A program made the position numbers and the translations under genes. The notes under the pieces are model-generated. The model made no database searches. It had not been told where the DNA came from and worked only from the letters and a program-made list of their open reading frames with translations. A stretch of DNA of 7,673 nt from Desulfomicrobiaceae bacterium (GTDB lineage: Bacteria; Desulfobacterota; Desulfovibrionia; Desulfovibrionales; Desulfomicrobiaceae), in contig DPEO01000067.1 of the NCBI GenBank assembly GCA_003530935.1, forward strand, positions 1-7,673, written 5' to 3'. Numbering within the stretch: the stretch's first letter is position 1; the number at the start of each line of letters is the position of its first letter. Below, one piece after another: positions 6,224 to 7,673 of this stretch.

Positions 6224-7493
6224 CACGCGGCGCTCCTTCAGGCTGAGTCGGGGTTTCGAGGGCGGGGGTGGTTTCCACGTCATTCCCATCGCTTCCGGCC
6301 TGGGCCAGGGCGGCAAGGAGCGAACTCTTGTCCACCACGCCGATGGCGCGCTGCCGGTCATCCACGATGACCACCGGAGAGCCCTCAGCGGTCATGCGCT
6401 GGAGCAAATCCGCCAAGGTCGTATCGATTGGAGCGCTGGGGAGCGGACGAAAACTTTCCGGGTCAATGGTCGCATGATCGCGCTGGGAGATGACGGAGGC
6501 GAGATCGATGTACCCCAGCAGGTGCCGGGCGCTGTCGAGCACCACCAAGCCGCCGAACCCGCTCCGCTCGATCTTCCGCAGCACGGCGCGCGGAGAGTCC
6601 TTCCGATTGGCCGTCACCCGCAAGGGCTGCATCACCTGCTGTGCGGTCAAGACCTTGGCGTGATCCGCTCCCTCCACAAATGCAGAGACGTACTCGTCGG
6701 CAGGTTGCGACAAAATCTCCTGGGGCGTTCCCACTTGGATGAGGCGACCACTGCGCAAAATGGCGATACGCGTGCCAATCTTGATTGCTTCGTCCAAATC
6801 ATGGGATACAAAGACGATGGTCTTCCCGAGTTTATCCTGAATTTCCAGCAAATCATCCTGCATTTGGCTCCGAATGAGCGGATCCAAAGCGCTAAAAGCC
6901 TCATCCATCAAAAGAATTTCCGGATCTGCTGCGAGGGCACGGGCCAGGCCGACACGTTGCTGCATGCCTCCGGAAAGCTCAGATGGAAACTTTCCTTCGT
7001 ATCCTAAAAGCCCGACAGTTTCGATAGCTTCTAGCGCCCGTTTTTGCCGTTCTTCTTTGGACGCACCTTGAATCTCAAGTCCAAACTCCACATTGCCCAG
7101 CACCGTACGATGCGGCAACAGTGCAAAACTCTGAAACACCATGCCGAACTTGGCGCGGCGCAACTCGCGCAAGGCGCGGGCATTCATGGCGGTCACGTCC
7201 TCGCCATCCACGAACACCTGACCTCGGCTTGGCTCATGCAGACGATTGATGATACGCAGCAAGGTGGACTTCCCGCTTCCGGAAAGCCCCATAATGACAA
7301 AAATTTCACCAGGATAAATATCCAAAGAAATATCATGCACCCCGACGACGACTCCGGTCTCCTCCTGCACCTCCGCCTTCGACTTGCCGGCGTCGAGGAG
7401 CTCCATGGCCTCCTGGGCATGGCTTCCAAAAATCTTACTCACATTTCGAATGCAAATTCTCGGAGTAAGAACATCTTTGTCCGATTTTTCCAT
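6213..7493 (-). CDS. proV: Glycine betaine/proline-type ABC transporter ATPase with CBS domains
   Basis: The product is a 426-residue ATP-binding subunit that powers osmoprotectant uptake. All nucleotide-binding motifs are intact: Walker A GLSGSGKST at 69-77, Q-loop Gln121 in 'VFQSFALLPH', signature LSGGMQQR at 173-180, Walker B ILLMDE at 193-198, and H-loop His231. The insertion between strand one and the core (~24-50, 'QEAMELLDAGKSKAEVQEETG') is characteristic of ProV/OpuAA and separates it from other ABC ATPases. Residues ~286-400 form a pair of CBS modules ('VMQPLRVTANRKDSP', 'GLVVLDSARHLLGYI', 'SPVVIVDDRQRAIGVV'). In Lactococcus OpuA such modules sense ionic strength, so activity may be gated by osmotic state. 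The last ~25 residues are a polar, low-complexity tail. The start ATG has GGGAG 5 nt upstream. It is the first gene of the proVWX operon and probably carries the operon's promoter and operator in its leader. Confidence 0.95.
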   Translation of the reverse strand: MEKSDKDVLTPRICIRNVSKIFGSHAQEAMELLDAGKSKAEVQEETGVVVGVHDISLDIYPGEIFVIMGLSGSGKSTLLRIINRLHEPSRGQVFVDGEDVTAMNARALRELRRAKFGMVFQSFALLPHRTVLGNVEFGLEIQGASKEERQKRALEAIETVGLLGYEGKFPSELSGGMQQRVGLARALAADPEILLMDEAFSALDPLIRSQMQDDLLEIQDKLGKTIVFVSHDLDEAIKIGTRIAILRSGRLIQVGTPQEILSQPADEYVSAFVEGADHAKVLTAQQVMQPLRVTANRKDSPRAVLRKIERSGFGGLVVLDSARHLLGYIDLASVISQRDHATIDPESFRPLPSAPIDTTLADLLQRMTAEGSPVVIVDDRQRAIGVVDKSSLLAALAQAGSDGNDVETTPALETPTQPEGAPRDVE

Positions 7494-7594
7494 TAAAACT
7501 CCCTTTCATAACAAAAATATTTGTATTTAATATATACAAATATGCCGTTTATGCATTGTTTCAACTCGTTTCTCCAAGCCATGCCAAGAGGCAT
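7493..7594 (-). CDS. Possible 33-residue leader ORF overlapping the proV start
   Basis: An ATG at 7594, 3 nt after GGAGG, opens 33 codons whose TAA stop overlaps the proV start as TAATG. The peptide begins MPLGMAWRNE and ends in an aromatic, basic stretch encoded by the AT-rich palindrome region. It resembles no family I know. The spacing of the ribosome-binding site is shorter than optimal, and the candidate promoter at 7537-7564 would start transcription downstream of this ATG. It is listed only because the exact TAATG junction would allow translational coupling. Confidence 0.15.
   Translation of the reverse strand: MPLGMAWRNELKQCINGIFVYIKYKYFCYEREF
7517..7543. promoter_or_regulatory. Near-perfect 27-bp palindrome upstream of proV, candidate operator
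   Basis: ATATTTGTAT (7517-7526) and ATACAAATAT (7534-7543) are exact complements. Inside the 7-bp spacer two further positions also pair, so 12 of 13 base pairs match around the central base 7530. It lies 24-50 bp upstream of the proV start and overlaps the candidate -10 element. The size and symmetry fit a dimeric helix-turn-helix repressor site. MarR-type GbsR/OpcR proteins control betaine genes in Bacillus, but which regulator acts here cannot be read from this window. Confidence 0.6.
7537..7564 (-). promoter_or_regulatory. Possible sigma-70 promoter of proVWX
   Basis: On the minus strand TTGAAA (7559-7564) is followed after 16 nt by TATTTG (7537-7542), a modest match to -35 and -10 boxes. 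The -10 box lies in the palindrome arm, so a bound repressor would block it. An alternative -10, GATAAT at 7593-7598, has no good -35 at proper spacing. This is a weak call by eye. Confidence 0.3.
7581..7594. repeat. Short inverted repeat upstream of the proV palindrome
   Basis: ATGCC and GGCAT flank a 4-base AAGA spacer, giving a perfect 5-bp inverted repeat about 90 bp upstream of proV. It could be a second regulator site or a small hairpin. At this length chance is a serious alternative. Confidence 0.25.
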
Positions 7595-7673
7595 TATCCT
7601 CCATAATCGGAAAACGCAAAAAATCCTTTACAGACAAGGCATGACATCGATTTGGATATACGCATTTGTTACC

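Noticed and set aside
7565..7590. Sigma-54-type -24/-12 promoter on the minus strand upstream of proV
   Set aside because: A TTGGCATGG stretch looks suggestive, but the required GC at the correct spacing after GG is absent.
1..7673. CRISPR array, tRNA/rRNA genes, insertion sequences or prophage parts
   Set aside because: No regularly spaced repeats, RNA gene signatures, transposase motifs or terminal inverted repeats were seen on either strand.

Overview
The window looks like GC-rich bacterial chromosome. The gene families (a DUF116 protein next to an RsmB-type rRNA methyltransferase, an orphan YcaO protein, a DUF1566 protein, and a ProX variant) fit a deltaproteobacterial sulfate reducer of the Desulfovibrio type. 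That placement is inferred from gene content and remembered family distribution; no search was run.

Layout. Positions 1-3242 hold a tight plus-strand cluster: the 3' end of a DUF116 gene, then rsmB (4-bp ATGA overlap), then a YcaO-superfamily gene 12 bp further on. This looks like one operon, and at least one and possibly two of its products act on the ribosome. The YcaO gene runs tail to tail into a minus-strand gene (3218-4150) encoding a tandem DUF1566 (Lcl C-terminal-like) protein, and the two coding 3' ends overlap by 25 bp. The 346-bp gap upstream of the DUF1566 gene (4151-4496) has no convincing gene. It holds a strong hairpin that probably ends the next operon, a second GC-rich inverted repeat, and a five-run G-quadruplex motif lying directly upstream of the DUF1566 ribosome-binding site.

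Positions 4497-7493 hold a complete minus-strand proVWX-type osmoprotectant ABC transporter operon: ATPase with CBS domains, permease, and periplasmic binding protein. The genes overlap by 11 bp (proV/proW) and 4 bp (proW/proX), so they are very probably translated in a coupled way. Upstream of proV is an AT-rich leader with a near-perfect 27-bp palindrome (7517-7543). It overlaps a plausible -10 element and is a good candidate operator for an osmotic or betaine-responsive regulator.

Together the genes cover ribosome maturation on one strand, and uptake of glycine betaine or a related compatible solute plus one ligand-binding-type protein on the other. No RNA genes, CRISPR arrays, insertion sequences or att sites were seen. 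The items most worth following up are the rsmB-ycaO pairing with its uncharacterised YcaO N-terminal half, the altered ligand-site motif in ProX, the proV palindrome, and the G-quadruplex in the DUF1566 leader.
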